A stretch of 64,000 nucleotides of DNA, taken from assembly GCA_946894095.1 (NCBI GenBank), contig OX335643.1, forward strand, positions 7,241,036-7,305,035. Direction: 5' to 3'. Every line of letters begins with the position of its first letter. The first letter of the stretch is position 1. Of this stretch, positions 25,138-36,164 are shown in pieces. A program made the translations under genes and the position numbers. The notes under the pieces are model-generated. The model saw only the letters and a program-made list of their open reading frames with translations, was not told where the DNA came from and did no database searches. This stretch comes from Incurvaria masculella. Its lineage: Eukaryota > Arthropoda > Insecta > Lepidoptera > Incurvariidae.

Positions 25138-26046
25138 TGTGAAGGATCGTAGCTCAGGAGGACGGTGCTTCCAGGTTGCCTCGACGATCCGCCGGGTCTC
25201 GACGCTGACGGCGGTCACACGGGAAGAGATGCGGGGCGCGCGAAATAATAACAACTCTTTTCTTGCTCTACGGTACCGCAGGCGGTGCGCACCGGAGCGA
25301 GTCGCAGAGACGCCCACTCGAGACGGGCGAACGTAGTACCAGGGTCCTGAGCGGAGCGTACACTCACGCTAGAGCAACGGACGAACAGCCAGTCGGTCCG
25401 GACGAAAGTCCGGCCACCGAGACCCTCTGGCTGCGTCAACGACACCGGCAGCGAGCAAGCTCAACAGTCCGGCACGTCCGTGCTCTATCGGAAGGCTGGC
25501 GGAGTGTACACTCGCGCTCTCCCAAAACCGAACCGAAGCTCAAGGTAGTGGTGCCAACTCTAGGTGAACCCTGGTAGGAGCTCTAACCCGAACTAACTAT
25601 CTGGGCCGAAACGTGCGGTTTATCATCGCGCCAGAGCGACCGCCGGCGACGCGCCTTCCGCCCCTTGCGCTGGGCCGCCGGCCAATAGGATCGCTCCGTA
25701 CAGCGCCCCCGCGCGTCTCGGCCCGAGTACCGTTATGCGTGACTCATGATAACGGTACTCTGCGATGACTCATACCATCGCTTTCCGTCTCGAGTGAACA
25801 TCTCAGCTATCGCTCCAGTGAAACACGGTCTGTGGTATATTTTATTAAGTAAGACTAAAACTACGTAAATACAAGCTAGTTACAAAGTAATTACAAATAT
25901 CAATACAACTATCTTACAAGGCTAATAACATTAATAACTATCTATATTTAATATCCTATACTTATATTTTATTCTTTATAAATCTTATTACAAACTTAAT
26001 TAAATTATATTTACAAAACTATCCTATCCTATCGTCGTCCTGAACA
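25138..26046 (-). repeat. 5' LTR of the BEL/Pao element
   Basis: It is a copy of 21257-22165 with no difference found by eye. The same hairpin and TGACTCA motifs are at 25740-25746 and 25766-25772. Identical LTRs imply a recent insertion, or conversion between LTRs. Confidence 0.93.
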
Positions 26047-26242
26047 TTATACGTTGTGACTATTATACGTTGTGACTATTATACGTTATGCATGGAGAAA
26101 TAAGTAATTTTATTTTTTAAACTTCTTCATGCACTAAGTATAAAATTATACGATTTGCCGATTATACGTTGTGCATGGTTTTAAAATTTTGTTAAAATAT
26201 GACATTATACGATCTGCATATTAGACGTTCTGCCGTTCCCCC

Positions 26243-26556
26243 TATGCCAGGACCTACCATTTATAAGCACGGCTACATGGAACTGGATGGAAAACACGGA
26301 TAATTTATCATTGCCGCTTCGACTATATTTTCATTCAATGCAATGGTAGCCCGGGCGGGATTAGGTAGGCCCTACCACCTAGTAGAGGAAAGGGAATTGC
26401 AGTTTACATGGATTCCAAACCATGGAACATCTCGCATTCGTGACGAAAATGCCCTTATAAGGAGATAGAAAGTGGTGGATGAACGTGGCGGGGATCGAAG
26501 CCATTAACTCTGGCATATAAGGCAAGTCCCAGCGCCCCTGAACTACGAGTCGCATA
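26243..26556 (-). mobile_element. SINE copy c
   Basis: It carries the body block GAGCACGGCTACAT-type (here AAGCACGGCTACAT) and a degraded tRNA-like head near 26500-26550, as in copy b. The tail is cut near 26243, next to the ACGTATAAT element. Confidence 0.75.
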
Positions 26557-26835
26557 ATTACTTATATATTAATTCTACAATGTAAAAAAAAACATAGGTT
26601 CTTTATCAAAGGCTGCGAAAACCATGCTAGTCGGCGGTGCTTCTTTACACGGTATATTTTTTTTATTATTGGTGGTAATAATATCGTGTACATATTTAAA
26701 GCCAACAGAACATTCAAACAATAATATTTTAAAAACTAATTTAAAAAAAACAGTGCAGGATGCACATTCCAGTCACAGGCAAACATATAAATTGGTGGAA
26801 AACAAGTACAAACTTAAATATCACATTATGATAAA

Positions 26836-27275
26836 CTCCCTCCTCCGGTGCAGAATCGACCACCGCTACATCGAGGTACTCCGAAATCTGTATCGGTCCG
26901 CGACGATGACTGTGAGGCTCCATGAAAATACCCAACACAAACTTGGTAAAGGCGTAAGGCAGGGGGATGTGATCTCACCCCAAGCTCTTCACCAACGCAG
27001 TAGAAAATGTGTTCAAGACGCTTGAATGGGACAACGTGGGTATCAACGTTAATGGAGATTTACTCAGTCATCTTCGCTTCGCCGATGACGTTGTTCTTCT
27101 GTCGAATTTCCGAGTTCAGCTTCAGACCATGCTGGAAGACCTTCATAATGCATCGATAAAGGTAGGTCTGAAAATGAACTGGGACAAAACCATAGTCATG
27201 GCGACCGAGTGTAAGACGGGAGGACAAATCGTTATCGACAGAGAAGTCAGGTTGAAGATGGTCGCATATTAACGA
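26836..27275 (+). pseudogene. RTE-type LINE RT fragment
   Basis: Two frames carry RCRIDHRYIEVLRNLYRSAT, GKGVRQGDVISP and HLRFADDVVLLS (catalytic FADD) followed by KVGLKMNWDKTIVM. These are RTE-clade RT motifs and match the copies at 40148-41685 and 41686-46182. A frameshift after VISP separates the two frames. Truncated at both ends. Confidence 0.88.
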
Positions 27276-27489
27276 TCGCACAGTAAACAATACAACATAG
27301 AGTAAAATATAAAAAAAACATACAGACCAATTGAGAACCTCCTCCTTTTTCAAGTCGGTTAATAAAGAAAGATAACATGATAAATAAAATATAAAAACAG
27401 AACAGAGCACCGATGTAGTTTCATTGAATGATGTCAAACAAGCGTGTTTGCCTTTCATGCACAGATGTTTTGTATGTATCTAGAAACAA

Positions 27490-28920
27490 GGGAGCGTTCA
27501 CAAACCACGTGACGTATTAAAGGGGGGGGGAAGGGTCCCGCTATCGGTCACATTTGGTTGCGAGGGGGGTGAGGGGGTGCGCCGGCCCGAGTCACGTGAT
27601 GGAATGCAACGAATCCGAATTGTGCCGTGCCGTGCCGAGCGCTCCTGCCTCGCGCTGTCCGCCACCGCTCTCAAGTTTCGCATACGCATACGCGCGCGTT
27701 GAACTGATTGATCCGCGGATTCGATCAACCAGTGAAGAAGAATCCGCAAAGAAACTTTGCTGGTTTTCCGTCCACAGAAATGAAATATACTTAGATCTTA
27801 ATGCTTCTGAAAACAATTATTGGTAGAACCGCTTAAGGAGGCACAACCCGGCGGGACTAACTCATTCGCGGGCACTGTACAAAACCGTGCTGTTCCGCTC
27901 TGGGACCTTCTCTGTTTCAAAGAAAAATACAGGCTCCGTGTTGACGAAGATGCAACATATCCACAAAAAAGACAATACGCATAGTGTATATTTACGAAAA
28001 TATTGATTTCAAAACGACTTAAAGCTAAAAGTAAACCACGACCGCTGTAGTCAAAAATGTAACAAAAACCAAATAGATTATAAATCTTGATTAAATAAGC
28101 TATGTCTGATGACTAATCTTTTTAAGATTTTCTTACTTTATCATTGCGTAAAAAACAACCAAAGTTATTGTATAAAACGCGCGAAAAATTCGAACTTTCG
28201 GACCTTATAACTTAGAAACCAAACACAATTTTGCAATGCCAACGGTCATCAGACATCTAGTTCGATCAAATAAAGCTCTTTTGAGCAAGATTTAAGAAAT
28301 GTGGGCGTGATCTTCTTCCCCGTTTGTATGGGGAGTTGAGCGGGTTGGGCCACCTTAAGACAAATAATCAGAACAAAAGAAACAGCAACCCTCAGTGCAA
28401 ATGGATTAGAAATATAAATGACTTAACTAGCTAAGTAAGTAATTTCAAAAAAAAAATCTGGGTTAAGAGATCATATTTCTTTAAAAAACGTAAAATAATA
28501 ACGAGAAGTTCTCAGCCGTATATGCTCGGGTTTTGTCTGTTTGGAGAAAAACTATACCCACATATATATTATGACCATTTCCATTAAACTTCTAAATGAA
28601 AAAAATACTGCATGAACATAACAACATTTGGCCTTTTTTTAACAATGTCACCTCTCGTAATATGACCATTTTTGTGACATAAACCCGCATAAATCTTATG
28701 TAATGACATCAACATTGACCTAATCATTGCCTTCCTTGCCAAATAATAGCAGCATATAGTTCGCATTAATCAGAAATGTCAGGCTTTCTTAATAGTGGTC
28801 TAAAATGCGATTTTATTAATGTCACGTAACTTGGGTTAGCCTCTCGGTCACGATCGGTCACGAGGGGGGAGGGGGTCCAAAATTGGTCTAAAATCCGTCA
28901 CGTGGTTTACGAACGCTCCC
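27490..28920. mobile_element. TIR element, 1431 bp, with nested MITE
   Basis: Ends GGGAGCGTTCACAAACCACG and CGTGGTTTACGAACGCTCCC are inverted repeats extending to ~28 bp. Flanking CAA on each side (27487-27489, 28921-28923) is a candidate 3-bp target duplication. G-rich/C-rich runs follow each TIR. No transposase is seen. The TTAA MITE copy at 27837-28354 lies inside. A related fragment is near 37090-37215. Confidence 0.75.
27837..28354 (-). mobile_element. TTAA-flanked MITE, copy 3 (518 bp)
   Basis: Inverted relative to copies 1 and 2, with TTAA at 27833-27836 and 28355-28358. About 24 bp shorter, through small deletions. Nested inside the TIR element above. Confidence 0.9.
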
Positions 28921-29337
28921 CAACCGCGAGACCAACCGCTAAGCAAGGACACAATAAATATGAATATAATGTTAAAATTATATTCTTAAGACCCTAGTCA
29001 AGTATACAAGGCTGCACTCGAAATGTAACCATCAAGCAAATCGATCACCGGGCAGTGCCTCAACCACAGAGTTAGGAATATGTTAGAAGTGCCTATCCTC
29101 TCGTTTCATCGTTCAGTCGCCGTTCGAATGGCACGAGGCATGGACGTCGTCGAGGTTGGACGGTATCCATGTAGATGCCCCCACAATCGTGTATCGCTAT
29201 TTCTGCTTTAATTTTCCAAAAATGTGAAATTATCAACCACGAAATGCCTTCGCCAAGCAGTTCCCACCCACACAAACTCTCTAAAACGTCAAAGGGAAAA
29301 TACGTTTACGAGCCCTACAGCACAGAAATCCTAAAAA

Positions 29338-29682
29338 GCCTCGGTAGCCAAGTGGCGCGACGCTTTGCGGTTCGATAAGCTAGGTGAAGCGAGCAGCACG
29401 GTTGGGTCCTAGATGGGTGATGGTTTTCGACAGTTGAGGTTGGCCGTGGCTCTGATTGTACGTTAAGCTCTAGTGCCTCTTCCTGACTTACTGGGAGGTA
29501 GGGTTTATCCCGCCTGGGTTAGTAGCATCGCATTGAAAGAACGATGGTCGAAGCGGCAATGAAAATTGTCCGTGATTTACATCTGATTTTATATATCCGA
29601 GCAATATATGGATCCTAGTTCCCATGTAGTGTGTTAAGCTAATATCATGACGGTCGGTTCGGGACTCCACTCCCAGTTACCT
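29338..29682 (+). mobile_element. SINE copy d (variant head)
   Basis: The tRNA-like head starts GCCTCGGTAGCCAAGTGGCG with B box CGGTTCGATAAG, then joins the standard body at GGTAGGGTTTATCCCGCCTG. The head differs from copy l, so there are at least two head types; 35268-35512 shares this one. Confidence 0.75.
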
Positions 29683-30429
29683 AAAAACAATTATAAGCGA
29701 TAAATCGTGGATGCCGCCGCCACTATGGCACGAGCTTGTATGGGCCTATAGAAATAGCGATTTTGAAAATTTTACTTTCGATCTGTAAAATAATTTGTAT
29801 GCAAATATATCGAGAGAACTAATTAAACATATTTTATGATGGTAGTCTACATTTTTAAAAAAATATTTTAAGATTTTTTTGGATGGGAGGTATATGACTG
29901 TTCGGATTTGTCAAGATGAATCAGGCATAGTCACATGGTAGGTCCAAAATAATACCAAACTGCGTAAAAACCAGATCCGGATCGGTCCGGAAACTAAAGA
30001 TATAAGGCTTAAAAAAATTTTTTTGTTATTTTTTTTAAAATACGCTTTACACATCTTAAACTTATTTTATGGAGGTACAGTCTGCATATAAAGTGTATAC
30101 ATTTTTTAAAAAATATTTTAAGATTTTTTTGTATGGGAGGTATTTGTATTTGTATTTGTATTTTATTCATCATCCATAGACAGCTTGCTGCACTCGGAAT
30201 CGTCACATTTCTATATTTAACATCGTTAATCATAATCATAATTTTACATTCGTCAGTTTGTGAAAACTATTTACATAGTAATAAGTAAATTAATAATATA
30301 ATTTCTACAGCAATGTAGCATTAAATGTCAAAGTACAAAGATACACAGAGTAATAAAATAGAATATTTTTTTAACTTGTAAAGAACAAAAAAAAAAGTAG
30401 TTAAAGTTATTTCCGTTTTTAAAAGTAAA

Positions 30430-31110
30430 TCAGTGGTCAGACTCTAGAACGAACATATTTTTGTCCTCCAACGCATCCTTAACAGAGTAATAACTCTTTT
30501 CAATTGCCATAAGCTTAATTCTACGCTTAAAACTATTTGCGTCTAGTTTTCTAATTTCTAAAGGAAGTTTGTTGTACAAAATAATGCTATTCGTTATAAA
30601 GCTCTTGGATATTTTTGATAATCGATGTCTGGGTAATTGAATATTGCTTTTACCTCGCGTATTATAATTATGATTATCAGAATGGAAAGAGAATTCACTA
30701 ACATACTTTCTCGCATAGCAAATGTTTTGATAGAAATATGCGCTTGGAAATGTCATGATTCCCATCTCTCCAAACGCCCTTCTGCAAGTTTCCTTTGACT
30801 TCATATTCAGTATATAACGCAAGGCTCTTTTTTGTAGCACAAATATCCTACCAGCATCTGCTGCATTTCCCCAAAACATAATCCCATAGGACATAATACT
30901 TTCGAAATATGCATGGTATACAGTTTTTGCTGCAAGAGTTCCGCAAAGTTCCTTAATTTTTTTAATAGCGTAACAGGCTGAACTCAATTTACCAGCTAAT
31001 AAATCAATGTGTGGTTTCCAAGTAAAACTCCTATCCAACACAACTCCCAAAAAAGTCAACTCGCTGGCAACATTTAGTGATAAGTTTTCAGCGGTATTTA
31101 AAATTTCGTC
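30430..31110 (-). CDS. LINE ORF2 C-terminal part (continuation)
   Basis: Starts at the duplicated GACGAAAT and carries LTFLGVVLDRSFTWKPHI, SIMSYGIMFWG, HNYNTRGK and ILYNKLP, homologous to 1-702. In-frame with the RT part once the insertion is removed. Confidence 0.9.
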   Translation of the reverse strand, partial: DEILNTAENLSLNVASELTFLGVVLDRSFTWKPHIDLLAGKLSSACYAIKKIKELCGTLAAKTVYHAYFESIMSYGIMFWGNAADAGRIFVLQKRALRYILNMKSKETCRRAFGEMGIMTFPSAYFYQNICYARKYVSEFSFHSDNHNYNTRGKSNIQLPRHRLSKISKSFITNSIILYNKLPLEIRKLDANSFKRRIKLMAIEKSYYSVKDALEDKNMFVLESDH

Positions 31111-31277
31111 AGGCATCCGTCACTCTTAAATACCTACTGAGATCTTCACCTACGGCGCTAGGGAACCCGAGGTTCCAAATTGAGTCAGGGCCGACGCGCG
31201 CACACGCTCGCACGTCCACTACGTCCAGTCGATCAGTCGCTTCGGAAAGCGCACTTTCGCCGTTTTTCTTATTAATA

Positions 31278-31387
31278 ATGTCTAATCATCATATAATTAA
31301 ATATGATAACTGTTGCGTGAACGGTTGTCATAGTACACAAAAGAATTTGAAGTTACCTTTCTTTACGCTACCGAAATATTCTGAAAG
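31278..31387 (+). CDS. THAP-type zinc-finger first exon
   Basis: ATG at 31278 opens a 36-codon exon ending at a strong donor TCTGAAAG|GTAAGT. The peptide has YDNCCVNGCHSTQKNLKLPF then FTLPKYSER. This is the first half of a THAP C2CH domain (CCVxGC, then F-x-x-PK-x-x-ER before the conserved Trp). The second half (C-x2-H) would be in the next exon, which I cannot find within the insertion. It may be the N-terminal DNA-binding exon of a deleted P-like transposase, or a captured cellular THAP exon. Confidence 0.7.
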
Positions 31388-31657
31388 GTAAGTTTGTTTT
31401 TTTAGTTTAGGTTTATTGACGTTTCGCCTTTATGTAGGTAGGTATGTGGTATAGTGTTATGAGGGGCCTATTGAAGTGACACGTATTTAACTGGTATCAG
31501 CACAGAACTTGTTTATACATTAGGTAGTATTTATACATGTATTACAAGGAAAAACAACATAAATTGATTTCGTCTAGTGAAAGAATAATGGGCAATCATT
31601 CGTGGCCGCTCCAGATACTTATTGCCTATTCTCCTTTGCTGCATGTAATTTGTTTTT

Positions 31658-31785
31658 TGCCGTACCGGGACCTTTCTTTCATGAGCACGGCGATATTGAA
31701 CTGAGTGGAAAACTAGAACCATGTTTCATTACCATTTTGACCATCTTTTTATCAAATGTGATATTATCAACCCAGCCTTAATCAA
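31658..31785 (-). mobile_element. SINE copy e (fragment)
   Basis: Only the tail-side body is present (plus-strand TTTCATGAGCACGGCGATAT), highly diverged. Inside the P-like insertion. Confidence 0.6.
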
Positions 31786-32243
31786 CAATGCCAAACAATA
31801 CTAGACCAAAGTACATCGAAATACACAGAAAAGATGAAACTACACCGTTCAAGCCAATCAACACGAAACAATATCAAACAACGCCGAAAAACAATAAACA
31901 ACACATAACAGCACCAGGCATATTTATGACGCAAACATTTAAAATAATAATAATTTTATACACATTATAAAATATATTTTTTTAAAGTTTTGTTTGTATT
32001 TTATTCGAAGTTAAAACGATAGGCGGCGGCCGTACGTGATAACCCTAGCGCAAACCACATTCCAGCGACATTATAGTGTAGTGGGGCGGGTAAGCGACGA
32101 CGCGTTTCATCTCGCCGCCGCGCAGGCAATAAGCGACGTAATAAATACTTTAGCTTGAAGACAATTAGGTTAAAAATTTAAAAATTACTGTCGGGGAGTG
32201 CAACTTCTGTGCGTAGCACTATTAGGTATTCTGTGATTTCGTC

Positions 32244-33537
32244 AAGTCTTTTCTGGGTCCCTAGAGCAAAGTGAATAATATTACTTTTATTTACATTCAG
32301 CAATAGGTTGTTGCATTCAAACCATGATTTCAGTGCTTCTATTACAAACAAAAGGGATTCTCTTATTTTGTCAATATCTTTGTTTGCAAGCACCAATGAA
32401 ATGTCATCTGCAAACATTACCATCTCAATATCATCGGTTATACAACTGGAGATGTCGTTAACATATATAAGAAACAATAATGGTCCCAGTATTGAGCCCT
32501 GTGGTACGCCCATAGTTATACGTTCCACTTGAGACACTGAGCCATTTACACAACAAATTTGAGCTCTATTTTCGAGATAAGATTCAAATATTTGGAGTTT
32601 CTTATTTCGCACACCGTAATGTTCTAATTTTAAGAGCAGTATTTCGTGATTCACACAGTCAAAAGCCTTCGACAAGTCACAAAATATCCCATAAGTGTGC
32701 TGAGAACTATCTAAAGATGTTAAAATTGATTTTATCATTGAAGCTATAGCATCACCTGTTGACATGTTTTTGCGAAATCCGAACTGTTTAGAATAAAAAA
32801 ATGTATTATCAGCAAAGAATTGGACTAAACGTTTTTCCAAAATTTTTTCAAAGACTTTACTAAATACAGGTAAAATTGAAATGGGACGATAGTTCTCAGC
32901 ATTGTTGTGGCATCCTTTTTTGTACAATGGAATGACCCTGGCCACTTTTAGTGGGTCCGGGAATGTGCCACTTTCTAGACTGTCATTTATAATATTGGTC
33001 AAGGGGCCTATTAAACTAGATAACATTTTAAGTATTACAGTTGACATGCTCCATAGGTCTTGTGAGCGTTTGGACTTAAGGTCCTTAATTACTCCTTTGA
33101 CCTCCAAGTATGTGGCAGGCGTAAATTTAGCTGTTTTGGAATTTCGAGGGATAAAGGCTTTTAGGAAATTATATGATACATCTTTGCTAGACTTTAGGTT
33201 TTGAGTAGTGACATGCGCTATTGTTGAGAAGAATGTATTCATATGATTTGCCACCGTTGTATTATTAGATATAATTTCAGATCCAATTTTCAGTTCCAAA
33301 TTAGTATTACAATTATTAGTTTTGCCTGTTTCTTCCTTGATAATGTGCCAGGTCATCTTTATTTTATCGTCTGAGTTAATAATTTTATTTCTAAGATGCA
33401 ACTGCTTGGCTTTGATAGTAACCTGCTTAAAAATCCTGCTATAATGCGACACGTAAGCTCTCAAATCTGGGTGATTGTTAATCTTTATGCGATCATATAA
33501 AAGAAACATTTTTTCCCTTGAAATAACAATAGATGGG
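32244..33537 (-). CDS. LINE reverse transcriptase, N-terminal and palm part
   Basis: About 430 codons remain open. Motifs: KVARVIPLYKKG, YRPISILPVFSKVFEKILEK, KQFGFRKNMSTGDAI, DLSKAFDCVNHEILL, MGVPQGSILGPLLFLIYVND and the catalytic MFADD. There is no start methionine of its own because the element is 5'-truncated. The visible frame continues 20 codons into the insertion before a stop; those residues are not LINE. Confidence 0.9.
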
Positions 33538-33959
33538 GTAGGTATATGACTGTTTGGAACTGACAAGATGATTCAAGCATAGTTACATGGTAGATCCGAA
33601 AACATACCAAACTCCGTAAAAACTAGAACCGGATAAGATATATGTCATCAAAAAAACATGTTTTTTTTATTTTTTTTAAACTACGCCTTACACATATTAA
33701 ACATAGTTCATGAAAGGTACAGTCTGCATATAATGAGTACATATATATTTTTGTAAAAATATTTCAATTTTTTTTGCATGGGATGTTTATGACTATTTTA
33801 AACTGTCAAGATGAATCAAGCATAGTTACATGGTAGGTCCTAAAACATACCAACTTACGTAAAAACTAGATCCGGGTCGGTCCGGAAACTTAAGATGTCA
33901 TAATTTTTTTTAAATATGTTTTATACTGCGCTTTACACATATTAAACATATTTCGTTTA

Positions 33960-34745
33960 TTTATAAAGAGCCAATCCACTATTCAACGCAATATCTCCAA
34001 ATTCTATTCAAATCATAATAGATTTCGAATGAAAGGAATTTGGAAAGAAAATAAAATTGCGAGATCATCAATTAACACTCGTTAGGAAATGTAGGTTCGA
34101 TGGTGAATCGGGTCACACAGTAGGGTAGATACATAACATCACATTGACGACCATAACTCAAACATATATATGTACTCAGTGGTTTCCCGAAATATATAAT
34201 TGTAATAAAAGCTAAATGTGTGTTTTTAAAGTAGTCTAATGAGAATGACTAGTTAAACAATAGCAATCGAGGCAGAAGTTTACGCACTAAGACTGAATCC
34301 CATAATAATAGTCTGTTGTGAGTCATTTATTGCTCACGGTGATAATAGTAGGCAAGTGCACATCACAATTTTCGGATACAGCTAGTCAGATATGGGATAT
34401 TTACAAATTCTAAATCGGATAGGACTGTCTTGAAACGGCTTCAAGAAAAAAAAGGTTTTACTCAATTTGTATCTACACACACGCTCTTTCTTCCTTTCAC
34501 GCGTGGATTTGAGACATGGAATGTCATCTATACGTTGCTTACAGACAGGACTTCAAAATGTCAGCGGCTAAGGGTACATTAAAAAAAAGATATGCAGATA
34601 CGATTTAAAAGTGAGCTGTTAGCGTAATCAAGCAAAAAATACTGCTATTGCTAGGCTATCTTATCGAGTCCGGACCAGACAGCCAGGATTGCCGATGTTG
34701 ACATTGAACTTATTAGAGCAGTTTAATTATTTTAAGAGTGGGGAG
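33960..34745. other. Interior of the long inverted-repeat element, no gene seen
   Basis: AT-rich, with no open frame of note and no recognised repeat. Confidence 0.5.
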
Positions 34746-35267
34746 AAAATTATTTTTTGATGACATATCTTCAGTTCCCGGACCGATCCGGATCTTAGTT
34801 TTTACGCAGTTTGTTTTTATTTCGGACCTACCATGTGACTATGCCTGATTCATCTTGACAGTTCCAAACAGTCATATACCTCCCATACAAAAAAAAACTT
34901 AAAATATATTTTTTTTATGTATACACTTTCTATGCAGACTGTACCTCCATAAAATAAGTTTAATAAGTTGTCTCGATATATTTGCATACAAATTATTTTA
35001 CAGATCGAAAGTAAAATTTTCAAAATCGCTATTTCTATAGGCCCATACAAGCTCGTTCCATAGTGGCGTGTCTCATCGCCATCGGGCTAGCTGGCACATC
35101 TCCCTTCTTCTTTGATCTGAGGTGACAGCTAAACCAATAAAACTTAATTGACCTATATTCAGCTGTTTGTAAACACAGTAGAAGCTAATTGGGACAATGA
35201 GAACCATCAAGCGACCAGCTGCTCGATTTTGCACGATAGACGAGAGTACTGACCCTGCTCTTTATCA

Positions 35268-35512
35268 GCCTCGGTAGCCCAGTGCAGCGACGCGACGTCA
35301 CTGCGTTCGATCATCGAGGTTTACCAACAAAGAGTTCTGGATAGATTGGACCGTCGAGGATGACCGTGGAATGCATCCACGTAAAAAAGCGGCGATGAAA
35401 AATGTCGGGGTCTTCTTCCATCAGGTTCATGTAGCCGTGCAATATAAGGAAGACCCTGGAATGGCACCTAGTTTATATTTGTTGTGTTGACCCAATAACA
35501 TGGAGAATTATC
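35268..35512 (+). mobile_element. SINE copy with GCCTCGG-type head
   Basis: Head GCCTCGGTAGCCCAGTGCAG with B box CGTTCGATCAT. The body is short and diverged, and the tail matches the CATGTAGCCGTGC and GGAATGGCACCTA blocks of the main SINE family. Confidence 0.65.
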
Positions 35513-35739
35513 TATACGTTATCTATGAGTCAGAGAAATAAAAATGGTGGCTTCAATCTAAGGATTCCTGAGATGTCAATTTATAAAATTAATTTTGTGG
35601 ATATACCATTATAATTGTTTACTACTTTTAATAAAATCAAGCACTCAACACAACCTACACAAAGCATTATAGAGTGACCGAAAATAACTTCACGTTCAAG
35701 CCATTTCGTAGGTAAATATGCCAGTATAATGCGTACTTC

Positions 35740-36160
35740 ATAATGCCATTATGTGAGTACTACAAGGCTCTATCCTTGGTATATATTATTTCTCATGTAT
35801 GTGAACGACATTTAACTTTGCATTGGGTGGTATTTTTTACAGATGACGTCTCAGCAGTTTTTTTCTTGTCAGGAATTAAGTAGCTCCAATCGTGGTTTAA
35901 ACTTTTAAACTTTTGAACTTTGGTTATATACTAATAAAACGAACGTTTTGCATTGTGTTCTTGAGGCTAAAAAATCCCTTAAAATAACAAAAACTGTCTG
36001 CCTACTTTGATAGTATTATGTCGTATGGGCTATAATGTTTTGGGAAAATGCAACAGTAGAAAATATAATAACCGATATAGTATTGCAGAGTCCTGCCTAG
36101 ATGTACATCAAAATCTCTGCTATGCATGTTGGGAATGTTTCGGCCAAATCATTGGTTTAG
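35740..36160 (+). pseudogene. Heavily decayed CR1-like LINE fragment
   Basis: Scattered matches in several frames: GSILG-like near 35765, a TDDVSA (palm remnant) near 35845, and AYFDSIMSYGL near 36003. The order agrees with the LINEs at 1-702 and 30430-33537. Many stops. Confidence 0.65.
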
Positions 36161-36164
36161 GTAC

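Larger units (their letters stand above)
21257..26046 (-). mobile_element. BEL/Pao LTR retrotransposon, 4.79 kb, internally deleted
   Basis: LTRs are at 21257-22165 and 25138-26046 (909 bp each, TG...CA) with a constant offset of 3881 and no difference found by eye. The 5-bp target duplication TTATA is at 21252-21256 and 26047-26051. Minus-strand order is 5' LTR, a TGGTCCTTCGAGCCGG candidate primer-binding site next to 25138, gag-protease, an integrase C-terminal remnant, a purine-rich GGCGGGAGAA just before the 3' LTR, then the 3' LTR. The pol core is missing, so it cannot move by itself. It points the same way as the ABCC gene 837 bp downstream. Confidence 0.95.
20850..26235. mobile_element. 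ACGTATAAT inverted-motif element interrupted by the LTR retrotransposon
   Basis: The left part (20850-21010) has repeated CGTATAAT motifs near CATGCA. The right part (26047-26235) has the same motifs inverted (ATTATACG near TGCATGG). A perfect palindrome, CACAACGTATAA-TG-TTATACGTTGTG, is at 20870-20895. Removing the LTR element leaves about 595 bp with inverted ends. Superfamily unknown. Confidence 0.6.
31111..32235 (+). mobile_element. P-element-like insertion (1125 bp) with THAP exon and 8-bp target duplication
   Basis: Inserted in the LINE with duplicated ATTTCGTC (31103-31110 and 32236-32243). Eight-base duplication plus a THAP-type finger exon at its left end fits the P superfamily. TIRs are weak: CAC...AATACCTA is shared subterminally (31121-31138 and the complement of 32217-32235), offset by about ten bases. 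The transposase core is absent, and a SINE piece (e) sits inside. hAT elements also make 8-bp duplications, but a THAP domain is not typical there. Confidence 0.65.
30144..33537 (-). mobile_element. CR1/Jockey-group LINE, 5'-truncated, split by a P-like insertion
   Basis: It sits inside the inverted-repeat element, flanked by AGGTAT on both sides. On the minus strand it reads RT (33566-32244), then the insertion, then the RT C-terminus (31110-30430), an AT-rich 3' UTR and an ATACAA microsatellite at 30144-30160. Removing the insertion and one 8-bp duplication rejoins the frame without loss (about 667 open codons). Confidence 0.92.
29706..35065. mobile_element. Long inverted-repeat element (~5.4 kb with its inserts)
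   Basis: The left end (GCCACTATGGCACGAGCTTG at 29717) and the right end (complement at ~35036-35063) are inverted and share over 100 bp. Inside each end is an array of ~245-bp units marked by TATGACTGTT and the GATCCGGATCGGTCCGGAAA block: units at about 29829, 30055/33540 (split by the LINE) and 33700, and inverted at 34755-34975. No transposase was recognised. Target duplication not clear. Confidence 0.75.

Noticed and set aside
31788..31970. Second exon of the THAP gene
   Set aside because: Low-complexity Lys/Asn/Thr-rich frame without the C-x2-H half of the finger and no acceptor in phase.
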